Source: Haloimpatiens sp042688525 (GTDB taxonomy: Bacteria; Bacillota; Clostridia; Clostridiales; Clostridiaceae). From it: 64,000 nt of DNA. The notes beneath the pieces are model-generated. The model was not told the origin of the DNA and ran no database searches. It worked only from the letters and a program-made list of their open reading frames with translations. Position numbers and translations under genes: made by a program. The stretch is taken from the NCBI RefSeq assembly GCF_042688525.2, contig NZ_JBHWAB010000001.1, forward strand, positions 2,728,001-2,792,000, given 5' to 3'. The first letter of the stretch is position 1, and each line of letters opens with the position of its first letter. Positions 38,280 to 47,327 of this stretch are shown in pieces.

Positions 38280-39730
38280 TAATGGATAATAATAACTTCA
38301 ATCTAAAAGAAAAAGATATATACAAGCTATTTAACGAAATAAAGATAGAAGAAAGTGAGTTTGATGACATGGATAAAGAAGTATCTACTATTGAAAAAGA
38401 AAGATTAAAGAAAAATTTAAATAAAAAAATTAAAAATAAAAGAAAATTTAAAGTACTAAAATACAGCTCTGCAGCAGCAGTTATAAGCTTAGCATGCTTA
38501 GTAGGAGTTGGAACAATTTCTCCATCCTTTGCTCAAAATGTTCCAATTTTAAACTCTATGATACAAACACTTAATGATAAAATGGGCATTCATGCAAACT
38601 ATGCTAAATATTCTCAAATAATAAATAAGAGTATTGAAGACAATGGTATAAAATTTACCCTAAATGAAATAATAGCTGATGATTCCAAATTAACTATAAG
38701 CTATACAATAAAAAGCAACAAAAAAATCAAAGATTTAGAAGTATTTGGTTTAGGAAGATTTGTAAAAATAAATGGCAATACCTTTAGTTCAACAGGAAGT
38801 GCTGTAGGAAATTATATTAATGACCATACCTATGTAGGTATGGAGCAAATGGATATTATAGACTTAGGAGAAATGCCTAAAAAATTAAATATTGATTTAG
38901 ATATTGATAATATAGGTAATACAAAGGGAAAATGGAACTTAGCCTTCACTGCATCAAAAGATGAGATATATAAGAAAAGTACTTTCTTTAAACCTAATAC
39001 TAAAGTTAAACTTCCAGACAGTACTATAAATGTAGATAAAGTTGTATTTTCACCTCTAGGAACTTATATCTCAGTAAATGGGAAATTTAAAGGCAATAAA
39101 AAACCACAGCAAGGTGGGGGTTGTATATCTGAATATGGTTATTGGCTTGTTTATGATGATAAAGGATTACCTATTATATCAAATAGTCTAGGTGGTGGAA
39201 GTTATGATACTTCTAAGTCTCCAGTTACATTTAATACAAAAATGGAGTATATTGGTTCAAAACATGTTCCAAAATATTTAACTATTATTCCTTGTAAAAT
39301 CTATCCTTCTGCTGGTACAGAAATAGATAGCAATGGGAAGGTAACATCAATTAAAACAAATAAAACTAAAAAATCTAAAGAAGTAAGTAAACCTATAGAT
39401 GGTGTATACCCAATAGAACTTTCTCAAGGTAAAATGGGAAAACTTATAGTAAAAGAAATAAAAACAGAAAATAATAAAACCACAGTAAGATTTACTACAG
39501 AAGGTAAAGACCCTTTCCTTCAATCTTTTGATCTTCATATAAAAGATAGTAAAGGACAAAGAGTTGATGTAAAAGCTCCTCTTGCTAGCAATTATGAAAA
39601 AAAACCTTATGAATTTACAATTTCATTTAAAGCTTTAGACCCTACAAAAAAATACAGTATATGCACAGAAGATTTTGGAAATATTGAAATACGAGATGAC
39701 TTAAAATTTAAGATAAAACTTAACAAATAG
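38276..39730 (+). CDS. Anti-sigma-like membrane protein, DUF4179 family
   Basis: 484 aa: cytoplasmic N-terminus (about 1-60), one membrane helix (YSSAAAVISLACLVGVGTI), then a large extracytoplasmic part opening with the DUF4179-type segment (QNVPILNSMIQTLNDKMG ... NGIKFTLNEIIADDSKLTISYTI). Translationally coupled to the ECF sigma gene, so it probably holds the sigma factor and senses an envelope signal. The regulon is unknown. Confidence 0.85.
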   Translation: MIMDNNNFNLKEKDIYKLFNEIKIEESEFDDMDKEVSTIEKERLKKNLNKKIKNKRKFKVLKYSSAAAVISLACLVGVGTISPSFAQNVPILNSMIQTLNDKMGIHANYAKYSQIINKSIEDNGIKFTLNEIIADDSKLTISYTIKSNKKIKDLEVFGLGRFVKINGNTFSSTGSAVGNYINDHTYVGMEQMDIIDLGEMPKKLNIDLDIDNIGNTKGKWNLAFTASKDEIYKKSTFFKPNTKVKLPDSTINVDKVVFSPLGTYISVNGKFKGNKKPQQGGGCISEYGYWLVYDDKGLPIISNSLGGGSYDTSKSPVTFNTKMEYIGSKHVPKYLTIIPCKIYPSAGTEIDSNGKVTSIKTNKTKKSKEVSKPIDGVYPIELSQGKMGKLIVKEIKTENNKTTVRFTTEGKDPFLQSFDLHIKDSKGQRVDVKAPLASNYEKKPYEFTISFKALDPTKKYSICTEDFGNIEIRDDLKFKIKLNK

Positions 39731-39755
39731 AACAAAAGCGCATATTGTATAAAGG

Positions 39756-39796
39756 AAAAATCCCCACTGCTTGTTAAAAGCTTTGGGGATTTTTAT
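39756..39796 (+). terminator. Terminator after the anti-sigma gene
   Basis: Stem AAAAATCCCCA/TGGGGATTTTT with an AT-rich loop and T-rich tail, immediately before the oppositely oriented tRNA. Confidence 0.75.
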
Positions 39797-39798
39797 TT

Positions 39799-39883
39799 TG
39801 GTGCAGGAAACGGGACTTGAACCCGTACACCTTACGGTACACGCCCCTTAAACGTGCGCGTCTGCCGATTCCGCCACTCCTGC
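39799..39883 (-). tRNA. tRNA-Leu (anticodon AAG)
   Basis: Minus-strand cloverleaf: acceptor GCAGGAG/TTCCTGC, anticodon stem CACGT/GCGTG, loop TTAAGGG giving anticodon AAG, T arm ACGGG/CCCGT with TTCAAGT, long class II variable arm, and encoded CCA (39799-39801). A34 is unusual for a bacterial tRNA-Leu. Confidence 0.92.
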
Positions 39884-39966
39884 ATATTATTCATTTCGTA
39901 ACATATTATACACCCATAACATAAATTGTCAATACCCTTTAATATTTAAAAATAATAATTAAAAAC

Positions 39967-40003
39967 CAACTTTCGCAGCGATTGTTTTCAACTGCGAAAG
40001 TTG
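39967..40003. repeat. Palindromic intergenic repeat, copy E (minimal, 37 bp)
   Basis: CAACTTTCGCAG and CTGCGAAAGTTG as a perfect 12-bp inverted pair with 13 bp between: only the element tips remain. It lies just past the lytic transglycosylase stop. Confidence 0.85.
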
Positions 40004-40015
40004 AATTAAAAATTT

Positions 40016-40624
40016 CTACTTTATTTTCATGTTCTGTATAACTAATTTAAATAAGTTTACCTTACTTTCTTTATTTTTTCCATATAAAGCTTTATATATT
40101 TTATAACTAACCTGAACCTTTTTTACATACTTATCTGTTTCTTTGAAAGGAATATAGTATAAATTCTTTCCATCCTTTGAATGTTCACTGCTTTGCAGCC
40201 ATTTCTTTACATTACCTCTTCCTCCATTGTATGCAGCTAATACTAAATTCATATCATCTTTAAATTCTTTTTTCAAGTTATCTATATACCAACATCCCAT
40301 TTTTATATTAACTTCAGGATTGTACAGCATTTCTATATTAAAGTCTTTAAGTCCCATCTTTGAAGCCACCCATTTTGCTGTATCAGGTGTAATCTGCATA
40401 AGACCAACTGCATCTTTATGAGATTTTGCATCCTTATTAAAATTACTTTCAGTTTTTACAACTGCAGCAACCATATAAGGATCCACATTATATTCTTGTG
40501 AATACTTCTCTATATATTGACTATATTTATATGGATATACATGTTTTACGATATTTTCAATATTAAGAAATACAGCTAAAACTATAATTAACAATAAAAT
40601 CAAAATAAACTTACCCTTCTTCAT
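40016..40624 (-). CDS. Lytic transglycosylase (SLT domain)
   Basis: 202 aa: N-terminal signal anchor and an SLT fold with the catalytic Glu in VAAVVKTESNFNKDAKS, then GLMQITPDTAKWVA and VLAAYNGGRGNVKKW. It cleaves glycan strands with 1,6-anhydro product formation. It follows coaE by 1 bp and forms a polA-coaE-slt run common in clostridia. Confidence 0.9.
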   Translation of the reverse strand: MKKGKFILILLLIIVLAVFLNIENIVKHVYPYKYSQYIEKYSQEYNVDPYMVAAVVKTESNFNKDAKSHKDAVGLMQITPDTAKWVASKMGLKDFNIEMLYNPEVNIKMGCWYIDNLKKEFKDDMNLVLAAYNGGRGNVKKWLQSSEHSKDGKNLYYIPFKETDKYVKKVQVSYKIYKALYGKNKESKVNLFKLVIQNMKIK

Positions 40625-40625
40625 T

Positions 40626-41228
40626 TTAACCCCTCAATTCCTCTAATGATGTCATTATTTTATTTATTTGTTCCCTAGTTGTCAATAAGTCTTTACTATT
40701 ATCAATTATATAGTGTACATATTTTTTCTTTTGCTCTAAACTCATTTGTGAATTTATTCTATCTAATACCTCTGCTTGTCCTAGCTTATCTCTTTCTACA
40801 ACCCTTTTTATTTGAGTTTTTAAGTCTACCCATACTAATATATTTTTATCCATATCCACATATATACCTTGCTCAATTAAAGTAGGTGCATCCAATATAC
40901 AAACTTTTTCTCCTTTTTTTTCAAAAGAGTCAAATCTAATAAATATTTCTTTTTTTATATATGGCATTATTATTTGTTCAAGTTTTTTTCTCTTTATTTC
41001 ATCTTTAAAAATAAAATTTCCAAATTCTCTTCTTTTTAAATTACCTTTTTCATCGAAAAATTTTTCTCCAAAGGTATTTTTAATATTTTGTTTAATCTCT
41101 GGATATATATCTAAAACCTCTCTAGCAATAATGTCTGCATCTATAATTGGTACATCTTTTTCTCTAAATAGATTTGATACAGTACTTTTGCCGCTTCCTA
41201 TACCTCCAGTCAAACCAACTCTTAACAT
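40626..41228 (-). CDS. coaE: Dephospho-CoA kinase
   Basis: 200 aa. P-loop GLTGGIGSGKSTVSNLF, DADIIARE and a C-terminal RINSQMSLEQK helix typical of CoaE. Last step of coenzyme A synthesis. It lies 18 bp downstream of polA. Confidence 0.95.
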   Translation of the reverse strand: MLRVGLTGGIGSGKSTVSNLFREKDVPIIDADIIAREVLDIYPEIKQNIKNTFGEKFFDEKGNLKRREFGNFIFKDEIKRKKLEQIIMPYIKKEIFIRFDSFEKKGEKVCILDAPTLIEQGIYVDMDKNILVWVDLKTQIKRVVERDKLGQAEVLDRINSQMSLEQKKKYVHYIIDNSKDLLTTREQINKIMTSLEELRG

Positions 41229-41246
41229 TAAACTCCCTCCACTTTA

Positions 41247-43865
41247 TTATTTTGCTTCATACCATGTATCCCCTATATTTATGTCTACATCTAGTGGCAC
41301 TGAAAGTTCAATGACATTTTCCATTTCTTTTTTAACTAAGTCTTTTACATCATCTAGTTCATCTTTATATACATTCAATATAAGTTCATCATGAACTTGA
41401 AGTATTAGTGAACTTTTTAGATTTTTTTCATTTAATTTTTCATCTACATTTATCATAGCAATTTTTATTATATCCGCAGCACTTCCTTGTATAGGCGTAT
41501 TCATAGCAAGTCTTTCACCAAATGATCTTACCATCTTATTTGAAGACTTTATCTCTGGAATAAATCTTCTTCTATTTAAAATAGTATCAACATAAAGTTC
41601 ATTTTTAGCTTTTTCTATTATTTCATCTAAATATTTTTTTACATTAGGATATCTTTCAAAATAAGTATCCATATACTCTTTAGCTTCTTTTCTTTTAATT
41701 TTTAGATCTTTAGATAAACTAAAATCACTTATACCATAAACTATTCCAAAATTAACTGCCTTAGCTCTGCTTCTCATAATAGATGTTACCTCTTCTACTG
41801 GTACTTTAAACACCTCTGAAGCAGTTTTTGTATGTATATCACTGTGATGTTTAAATGCATTTATCATATTTTCGTCATCTGCAATATGAGCAAGTACTCT
41901 TAACTCTATTTGAGAATAATCCGCAGATAAAATTACACTATCCTTATCTTCTGGTATAAATACTTTTCTTATAGCTCTACCCATTTCATATTTTATTGGT
42001 ATATTTTGAAGATTAGGTTCTGTACTTGATAATCTACCCGTAGTTGTAACAGTTTGATTAAAACTTGTGTGTATTCTTCCATCCGCATCAATAACATTCT
42101 TTAATCCCTCTACATAAGTTGAAAATAACTTTGCAAGTTGTCTATAAAGCACTATTTTACTTATGATAGGATGCTTATCTTCAAGTTTTTCTAGTACAGC
42201 AGCATTAGTTGAATATCCTGTTTTTGTTTTCTTTATTACTGGTAAATCTAATTTTTCAAATAATATTTTTCCAAGCTGCTTTGGAGAATTAATATTAAAT
42301 TCTTCATCTGCAAGTTCATATATTTCCTTTTGCATGTCTTTAATTTCTTTACTAAACTTTTCTCCAAGCTCATTTAACTTATCTCTATCTATTACAAATC
42401 CATTACTTTCCATACTAGCCAATACTTTAGTTAATGGCTGTTCTACATCATATAAAAGTTTGTGCATATTTAATCTTTCAATTTCATCATCTAGTTTTTT
42501 ACTTAAATCTTCTAAAAGTACAGCTTTTTTTATTTGATTTTCATCATCATTTCCATCAATTTGTACTAATAAATATTCCTCTAAAAGATCTTTAAGTTCA
42601 TATTTTCCTTTTGATGAATCTATAAGATAAGCTTGAATTTCTGTATCTTCTTTTATACCTTTTAAATCAATTCCAAGTTTACTAAATACCATATATGCTT
42701 TTTTCACATTATGAGAAATTTTATCTATTTTTTCATCTTCAAATATTTTCTTTAAATAATTTATAGTTTCATCTTTATTTTCATTTAATAAAACTTTTGT
42801 ATCTATTACATAATTATCTTTATTACAATGAACATAAATTTTTTCAAAAGAACATTTTGAATATACATTTCCATCTTCTATTTCAAATAAAACATAAATC
42901 TTATCTTCTACAGATTTAATTACTTCTTTTAAAGAATCAATATTATCTACAGTAGTATATTCTGCTTGTATATTTTCTCTCTGCTTTTCTTCTTCTGACT
43001 TTGGAAGGTTAGCTAAAAATGATTTAAATCCTAATTCAATAAATAATTTTCTAAGTCCTTCTGCATCAAAATTTTCTTTTGACTTAATATCATCCAAATC
43101 TATTTCCACTGGTACATCTATCATGATTGTGGCAAGTTTTTTACTGAATATAGCTTGTTCACTATATTGTGTTAAATTTTCTTTTAATTTTTTACCACTT
43201 ATGTTGTCTATATTCATAAGAACATTTTCAACACTTTCATACTGTTTTATAAGTTTATATGCTGTTTTTTCTCCTATTCCGGGAACTCCTGGAATATTAT
43301 CAGATTTATCTCCCATTAACCCCTTAACATCAATAAATTGCTTAGGAGTTACTCCAAATTCCTCTATCATTCTATTTCTATCATAAACTTCTACCTGACT
43401 CATACCCTTTTTATTTATTACAACTTTTACATTATCAGTTGAAAGTTGAAGGGCATCTCTATCACCAGTAACAATATAAACTTCGATATCATTATTTTCC
43501 GCAAAAACAGAAAGTGTTCCTATTAAATCGTCTGCTTCGAATCCTTCTATTTCAAAAATATTTATAGCAAATTTTTCTAATATATCTTTGATTATTGGCA
43601 TTTGTTCTAATAGCTCTGGTGGAGTTTTCTTTCTTCCCGCTTTATATTCTTTATATTCTTTATGTCTAAATGTTGGAGCTTTTTTATCAAAAGTACATAC
43701 AATATAATTAGGCTTTATTTCTTCCTTCATTTTTAAAAGCATTGTTAAAAATCCATAAATCGCATTTGTATTAACACCTTTTGAATTTGTTAAAGGCGGT
43801 AGTGCATAAAAAGCTCTAAACATTAAACTATTACCGTCTAATATTAATAATTTTTCTTTATTCAT
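41247..43865 (-). CDS. polA: DNA polymerase I
   Basis: 872 aa: N-terminal 5-3 exonuclease/flap domain (GNSLMFRAFYALP, YIVTGDRDALQL, GVPGIGEKTAYKL), a middle 3-5 exonuclease-like domain, and a C-terminal family A polymerase (DYSQIELRVLAHI, RSRAKAVNFGIVYGIS, HDELIL). The middle domain has lost acidic residues needed for proofreading (FEIEDG where D-x-E is expected, and KKAY in place of the K-x-D motif), as in several Firmicute enzymes. So it should nick-translate and gap-fill without proofreading. Confidence 0.96.
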   Translation of the reverse strand: MNKEKLLILDGNSLMFRAFYALPPLTNSKGVNTNAIYGFLTMLLKMKEEIKPNYIVCTFDKKAPTFRHKEYKEYKAGRKKTPPELLEQMPIIKDILEKFAINIFEIEGFEADDLIGTLSVFAENNDIEVYIVTGDRDALQLSTDNVKVVINKKGMSQVEVYDRNRMIEEFGVTPKQFIDVKGLMGDKSDNIPGVPGIGEKTAYKLIKQYESVENVLMNIDNISGKKLKENLTQYSEQAIFSKKLATIMIDVPVEIDLDDIKSKENFDAEGLRKLFIELGFKSFLANLPKSEEEKQRENIQAEYTTVDNIDSLKEVIKSVEDKIYVLFEIEDGNVYSKCSFEKIYVHCNKDNYVIDTKVLLNENKDETINYLKKIFEDEKIDKISHNVKKAYMVFSKLGIDLKGIKEDTEIQAYLIDSSKGKYELKDLLEEYLLVQIDGNDDENQIKKAVLLEDLSKKLDDEIERLNMHKLLYDVEQPLTKVLASMESNGFVIDRDKLNELGEKFSKEIKDMQKEIYELADEEFNINSPKQLGKILFEKLDLPVIKKTKTGYSTNAAVLEKLEDKHPIISKIVLYRQLAKLFSTYVEGLKNVIDADGRIHTSFNQTVTTTGRLSSTEPNLQNIPIKYEMGRAIRKVFIPEDKDSVILSADYSQIELRVLAHIADDENMINAFKHHSDIHTKTASEVFKVPVEEVTSIMRSRAKAVNFGIVYGISDFSLSKDLKIKRKEAKEYMDTYFERYPNVKKYLDEIIEKAKNELYVDTILNRRRFIPEIKSSNKMVRSFGERLAMNTPIQGSAADIIKIAMINVDEKLNEKNLKSSLILQVHDELILNVYKDELDDVKDLVKKEMENVIELSVPLDVDINIGDTWYEAK

Positions 43866-43985
43866 TATTTTCCTCCATTCAAAAGCATTAAGTTATTAAA
43901 AACTATTTTTTCAGTGTCACATATTATTATACCATCTAATTCTATTTTGCTCTATGAAATAAGTTAAAGTTTCAAATTTCACAAT

Positions 43986-45107
43986 TTATTTATTTTTTAT
44001 AATTCCTGAAAAAATAACTGTCATCGGAATTGATAATAAAAGCCCTAAACTTCCTGCTAACGCTCTCAATATCTCTATAACCATTAAATCCTCATTTATA
44101 AATTGAATCAAAGGAATCTTATATGCTAAAAGTAACATTATTGTGGGTAATGACGCTCCTGCATATGCTAATATTAATGTATTAGACATAGTTCCCATTA
44201 TATCTCTTCCCACATTCATTCCTGCCTTCATTAATTCACCAGTACTAATTCTTTTATTTACTTCGCTTATTTCATACATAGAGGACGAAATAGACATACT
44301 AACATCCATTATAGCTCCTAATGCTCCCATTAATATTCCCGCATATAATAATCCTTTAAAATCAAAGTTTACATTTTGGGGAATATACTTAAGCATTTCA
44401 GCCTCTTCTGTACCAACACCAGTTAGTTTACACAAATCTCCAACAATAAATGCAATTATTCCTGATGCTATAAGTCCACCTATTGTACCAAATATAGCAG
44501 CAAATGTTTTCTTATTTATTCCACTAACAATATTTAATGTTAATATAGTAATACCAATAGCTATTAAAAGTGTAACTAATATAGGATTATACCCTTTCAA
44601 TATTAACTTTGGTATTAAAAATAACACTCCAAATATAGTGAAAATTAATGTTATTAAGGATTTAAATCCCTTCATTCCTCCTATTATTATCAAAACTAAT
44701 GCAAAAAATACTGCCAAATATAATAAATATTTATGCCTCATTACTTCATACATATATGCATTAGTAACTTTACCATTTTCATCTAGCTCTAGTGATACTA
44801 ATATTTGCTCTCCTTCTTTTAACAAATAACTACTCATAGTTTTAGCTTCTACTCTATTTTCAATTGTTAATGTTTTTCCATTGTATTCTTTATCTTCTAT
44901 AACAACTTTCAACTTTTGAATTTGTATAATGTTTTTCTTATCATCTGTATCAACTTCTTCTTTACTTTGTGATATAACTTTAAGTACTCTGCCCTTTAGT
45001 ATTTTATCATTTTGTATTTGATTTTCAGCACTTACTATATTAACATTGCTTAAACTTAACAACATGAGAAATAATACGATTAACACTTTCCTAATTTTTA
45101 TATGCAT
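43986..45107 (-). CDS. YibE/F-like multi-spanning membrane protein
   Basis: About 373 aa: signal/anchor, an extracytoplasmic beta-rich part (about 35-120), then seven or eight membrane helices with the family patterns GGMKGFKSL and GALGAIMDVSMSISSSMYEI. Function unknown, possibly transport. The start ATG follows GGAGGT with 7-nt spacing; an earlier TTG lacks one. Confidence 0.85.
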   Translation of the reverse strand: MHIKIRKVLIVLFLMLLSLSNVNIVSAENQIQNDKILKGRVLKVISQSKEEVDTDDKKNIIQIQKLKVVIEDKEYNGKTLTIENRVEAKTMSSYLLKEGEQILVSLELDENGKVTNAYMYEVMRHKYLLYLAVFFALVLIIIGGMKGFKSLITLIFTIFGVLFLIPKLILKGYNPILVTLLIAIGITILTLNIVSGINKKTFAAIFGTIGGLIASGIIAFIVGDLCKLTGVGTEEAEMLKYIPQNVNFDFKGLLYAGILMGALGAIMDVSMSISSSMYEISEVNKRISTGELMKAGMNVGRDIMGTMSNTLILAYAGASLPTIMLLLAYKIPLIQFINEDLMVIEILRALAGSLGLLLSIPMTVIFSGIIKNK

Positions 45108-45181
45108 ACACGCCACCTCCAAATATATTATAATATATTTGGAATATTTTTACATATAAAAATTTAGTAATTTACCTTTTA

Positions 45182-45425
45182 CAACCCAAACTAGCCACTG
45201 CGGAAAATGATATCTTGCTCAGAAACCTTTCACTTCAGTAACAAGTTCTAAGCTTTACTCATATTGAAAAAAGATTTTTTAATTAATATTCCGTAGGAAT
45301 CAGTAATTAAAAAATAACTTTTTTCAAATTCGTAAAGCTAAGAACTTGTAAACTTTGTTCAAATGTTTCTTACGCAATATATCATTTTCCTCCGCTAGAC
45401 AGTATTTTGCTACTGTAAAAATTGA
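45182..45425 (+). repeat. Palindromic intergenic repeat, copy F (full length, degraded tips)
   Basis: The core from AATGATATCTTGC to ATATCATTTTCC matches copies C and D. The terminal arms are more diverged (CAACCCAAACTAGCC on the left). Confidence 0.85.
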
Positions 45426-45433
45426 ATACCTAT

Positions 45434-46351
45434 TTAAAATATACTTAAGTCCATTTCCTTAGATAATTCTTCTAAAACTTTCATACCAGCTATACTATTT
45501 CCCTTTTCATCTAAAGAAGGTCCTACAACTCCTATTCCCATTCTTCTTGTAACGCAGGCAAGAATACCTCCTCCTACTCCACTTTTAGCTGGTACACCAA
45601 TATGTACTGCAAATTCTCCTGAGGCATCATACATACCGCAAGTCACCATTATAGTTTTTACAATTCTAGCTACATCTCTTGGAACTACTCTTTGTCCATT
45701 CCAAGGCAGTACCCCATCATTTGCAAGCATAGATCCTATTCTAGCTAAGTCTCCACAGGTAACTTCCATAGAACACTGCTTAAAATATACATCAAGTATT
45801 TCTTCTACATCCCCTTTTAAAACACCGGTACTTTTCATAAAATAAGCAAGTGCCCTATTTCTATTTCCTGTTTCCTTTTCTGATTTATACACTGCTTCAT
45901 TTATATTAATTTCAGGATTTCCACTTATTTTTCTTGTAAATTTAAGAATTCTATTAAATGTTTCTTTTCCATCATTTCCTGCAATCATTGAAACTGTAGC
46001 TATTGCTCCAGCATTTATCATAGGATTTATAGGTTTTTGAGGATTTTTTGCCTCCAAATTTATAATAGAATTAAATGCTGCTTCTGTAGGTTCCATTCCT
46101 ACTCTTGAAAATACATACTTTTTACCATTATCAATTATAGCTAACATTAATGTAATTATTTTTGATATACTCTGTATTGTAAATTTCAACTCCGAGTTTC
46201 CTGAACAATACTCTTCTCCATCTAATGTGGATACACATATTCCAATATGTTCTCTGTCTACCTTGGACAACTCAGGTATATAGGATGCAACATTTCCTTC
46301 CCTTGTCCATTTTTTATTATTTTCTACAATTGAATCAAGTAATCTTTTCAT
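45434..46351 (-). CDS. glsA: Glutaminase
   Basis: 305 aa, serine-dependent beta-lactamase-like glutaminase. Motifs: ASYIPELSKVD, the catalytic S-x-x-K in FTIQSISKIITL, NPMINAGAIA, and GVPAKSGVGGGI. It hydrolyses glutamine to glutamate and ammonia, and may assist acid tolerance. Single gene, flanked on both sides by palindromic repeats. Confidence 0.94.
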   Translation of the reverse strand: MKRLLDSIVENNKKWTREGNVASYIPELSKVDREHIGICVSTLDGEEYCSGNSELKFTIQSISKIITLMLAIIDNGKKYVFSRVGMEPTEAAFNSIINLEAKNPQKPINPMINAGAIATVSMIAGNDGKETFNRILKFTRKISGNPEININEAVYKSEKETGNRNRALAYFMKSTGVLKGDVEEILDVYFKQCSMEVTCGDLARIGSMLANDGVLPWNGQRVVPRDVARIVKTIMVTCGMYDASGEFAVHIGVPAKSGVGGGILACVTRRMGIGVVGPSLDEKGNSIAGMKVLEELSKEMDLSIF

Positions 46352-46385
46352 ATGAAGTCACCTCATTCTAGTTTATTTTTTTATT

Positions 46386-46653
46386 CCACTTTCGCAGGTA
46401 AAAAACAGCCGCTACGGGAAATAATATCTTGCTTAGAAACCTTTCACTTTAAAGATAATTAATAGTTAATAATGAATAATTAATAATGAAGGAAATTTTG
46501 CCTTAGGGCAAAATAACTAATATATAAATTTAAAATTTTTGCTAAAGCAAAAATTAACCTTCATTATTCATTTTTAATTATTAATTCTTAATTGATATTA
46601 AATGAATGTATCATTTCCCTTCGCTATACAGTATTTTTTATTCCAAAAGTAGA
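46386..46653 (+). repeat. Palindromic intergenic repeat, copy G, with a second repeat nested in it
   Basis: Left arm CACTTTCGCAGG ... ATATCTTGCTTAGAAACCTT and right arm ... ATCATTTCCCTTCGCTATACAG are from the main family, but the central core is replaced between about 46440 and 46610 by another AT-rich inverted repeat. Confidence 0.8.
46440..46615. repeat. Second AT-rich inverted repeat family
   Basis: Arms GATAATTAATAGTTAATAAT and its inexact complement at about 46587-46615, with the inner inverted pair TTTTGCC-TTAG-GGCAAAA. Partial relatives lie at 29565-29625, 32863-32900 and 36985-37010. Confidence 0.6.
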
Positions 46654-46858
46654 TTTTTTTATTAATATTTTAAACAACCCATAATATTGTATAACGTTTT
46701 CATTGGTTTGTATAGTACTTGGACAAAAGTTCAAAGTAGCTAAAAATAATCACTGCAAAAATAATATACAGTATTTTTATACTTCAAAAATTAAATAAAG
46801 TATTTAAAAAATAAATAGATTCTAATCTTAGCTTTGGTAAATTTTTTTTGATTTATTG

Positions 46859-46887
46859 TTGCAAAAATATTAATTCTGTGATATTAT
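46859..46887 (+). promoter_or_regulatory. Promoter of tRNA-Leu(CAA)
   Basis: TTGCAA, 17 bp, TATTAT, ending 17 bp before the tRNA. Confidence 0.6.
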
Positions 46888-46903
46888 AATATTCGTTGGA
46901 TGC

Positions 46904-46990
46904 GCCGAAGTGGTGGAATTGGCAGACGCGCTGGACTCAAAATCCTGTGGTAGTAATACCGTACGGGTTCGACTCCCGTCTTCGGCACCA
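46904..46990 (+). tRNA. tRNA-Leu (anticodon CAA)
   Basis: Acceptor GCCGAAG/CTTCGGC, D arm with GGAATTGGCAGACGC, anticodon loop CTCAAAA (CAA), class II variable arm, T arm ACGGG/CCCGT and encoded CCA. The anticodon stem CTGGA/TCCTG contains one U-U mismatch at the second pair. A degraded copy of its 3-prime two thirds lies at 48864-48934. Confidence 0.92.
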
Positions 46991-46992
46991 TG

Positions 46993-47030
46993 AAAGTTAA
47001 GAACTTTGAGGTTCTTAACTTTATTTATTT
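46993..47030 (+). terminator. Terminator of tRNA-Leu(CAA)
   Basis: Stem AAAGTTAAGAAC/GTTCTTAACTTT with a 6-nt loop and T-rich tail. Confidence 0.85.
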
Positions 47031-47117
47031 TTTGTAAAAATATTAAAACTGCTAATCTTTTACTAATCCATACATAATCATATACAATAGTAAGAAAGTA
47101 TATAGGTTTTGCTGCAG

Positions 47118-47327
47118 TTATGGGTATTCATGAGATGGTGTATTAAGACTTTCATATATTTTCCTAAGTTCTTTTCTTGTTTCACGATTTATTTCAAATA
47201 CTTCGTCATTTATATCTACTCTAGTTCCTCTAAAAACAATATCTAAATCATTAATTATAATCCAAAATGACCATCCATTTATATCTTCATATTCATTAAT
47301 TTTTTCATAATTAACATTTTTTTCAGT
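47118..47327 (-). pseudogene. Gene remnant, C-terminal about 65 codons
   Basis: An open minus-strand frame without any start codon, bounded upstream by the methyltransferase stop. It reads NVNYEKINEYEDINGWSFW ... INRETRKELRKIYESLNTP and ends with TAA at 47118. The composition is protein-like. Family not recognised. It appears 5-prime truncated. Confidence 0.5.

Noticed and set aside
44143..44829. 228-codon plus-strand ORF opposite the YibE/F gene
   Set aside because: Antisense shadow of a membrane protein gene; the minus-strand product has clear family features and RBS.
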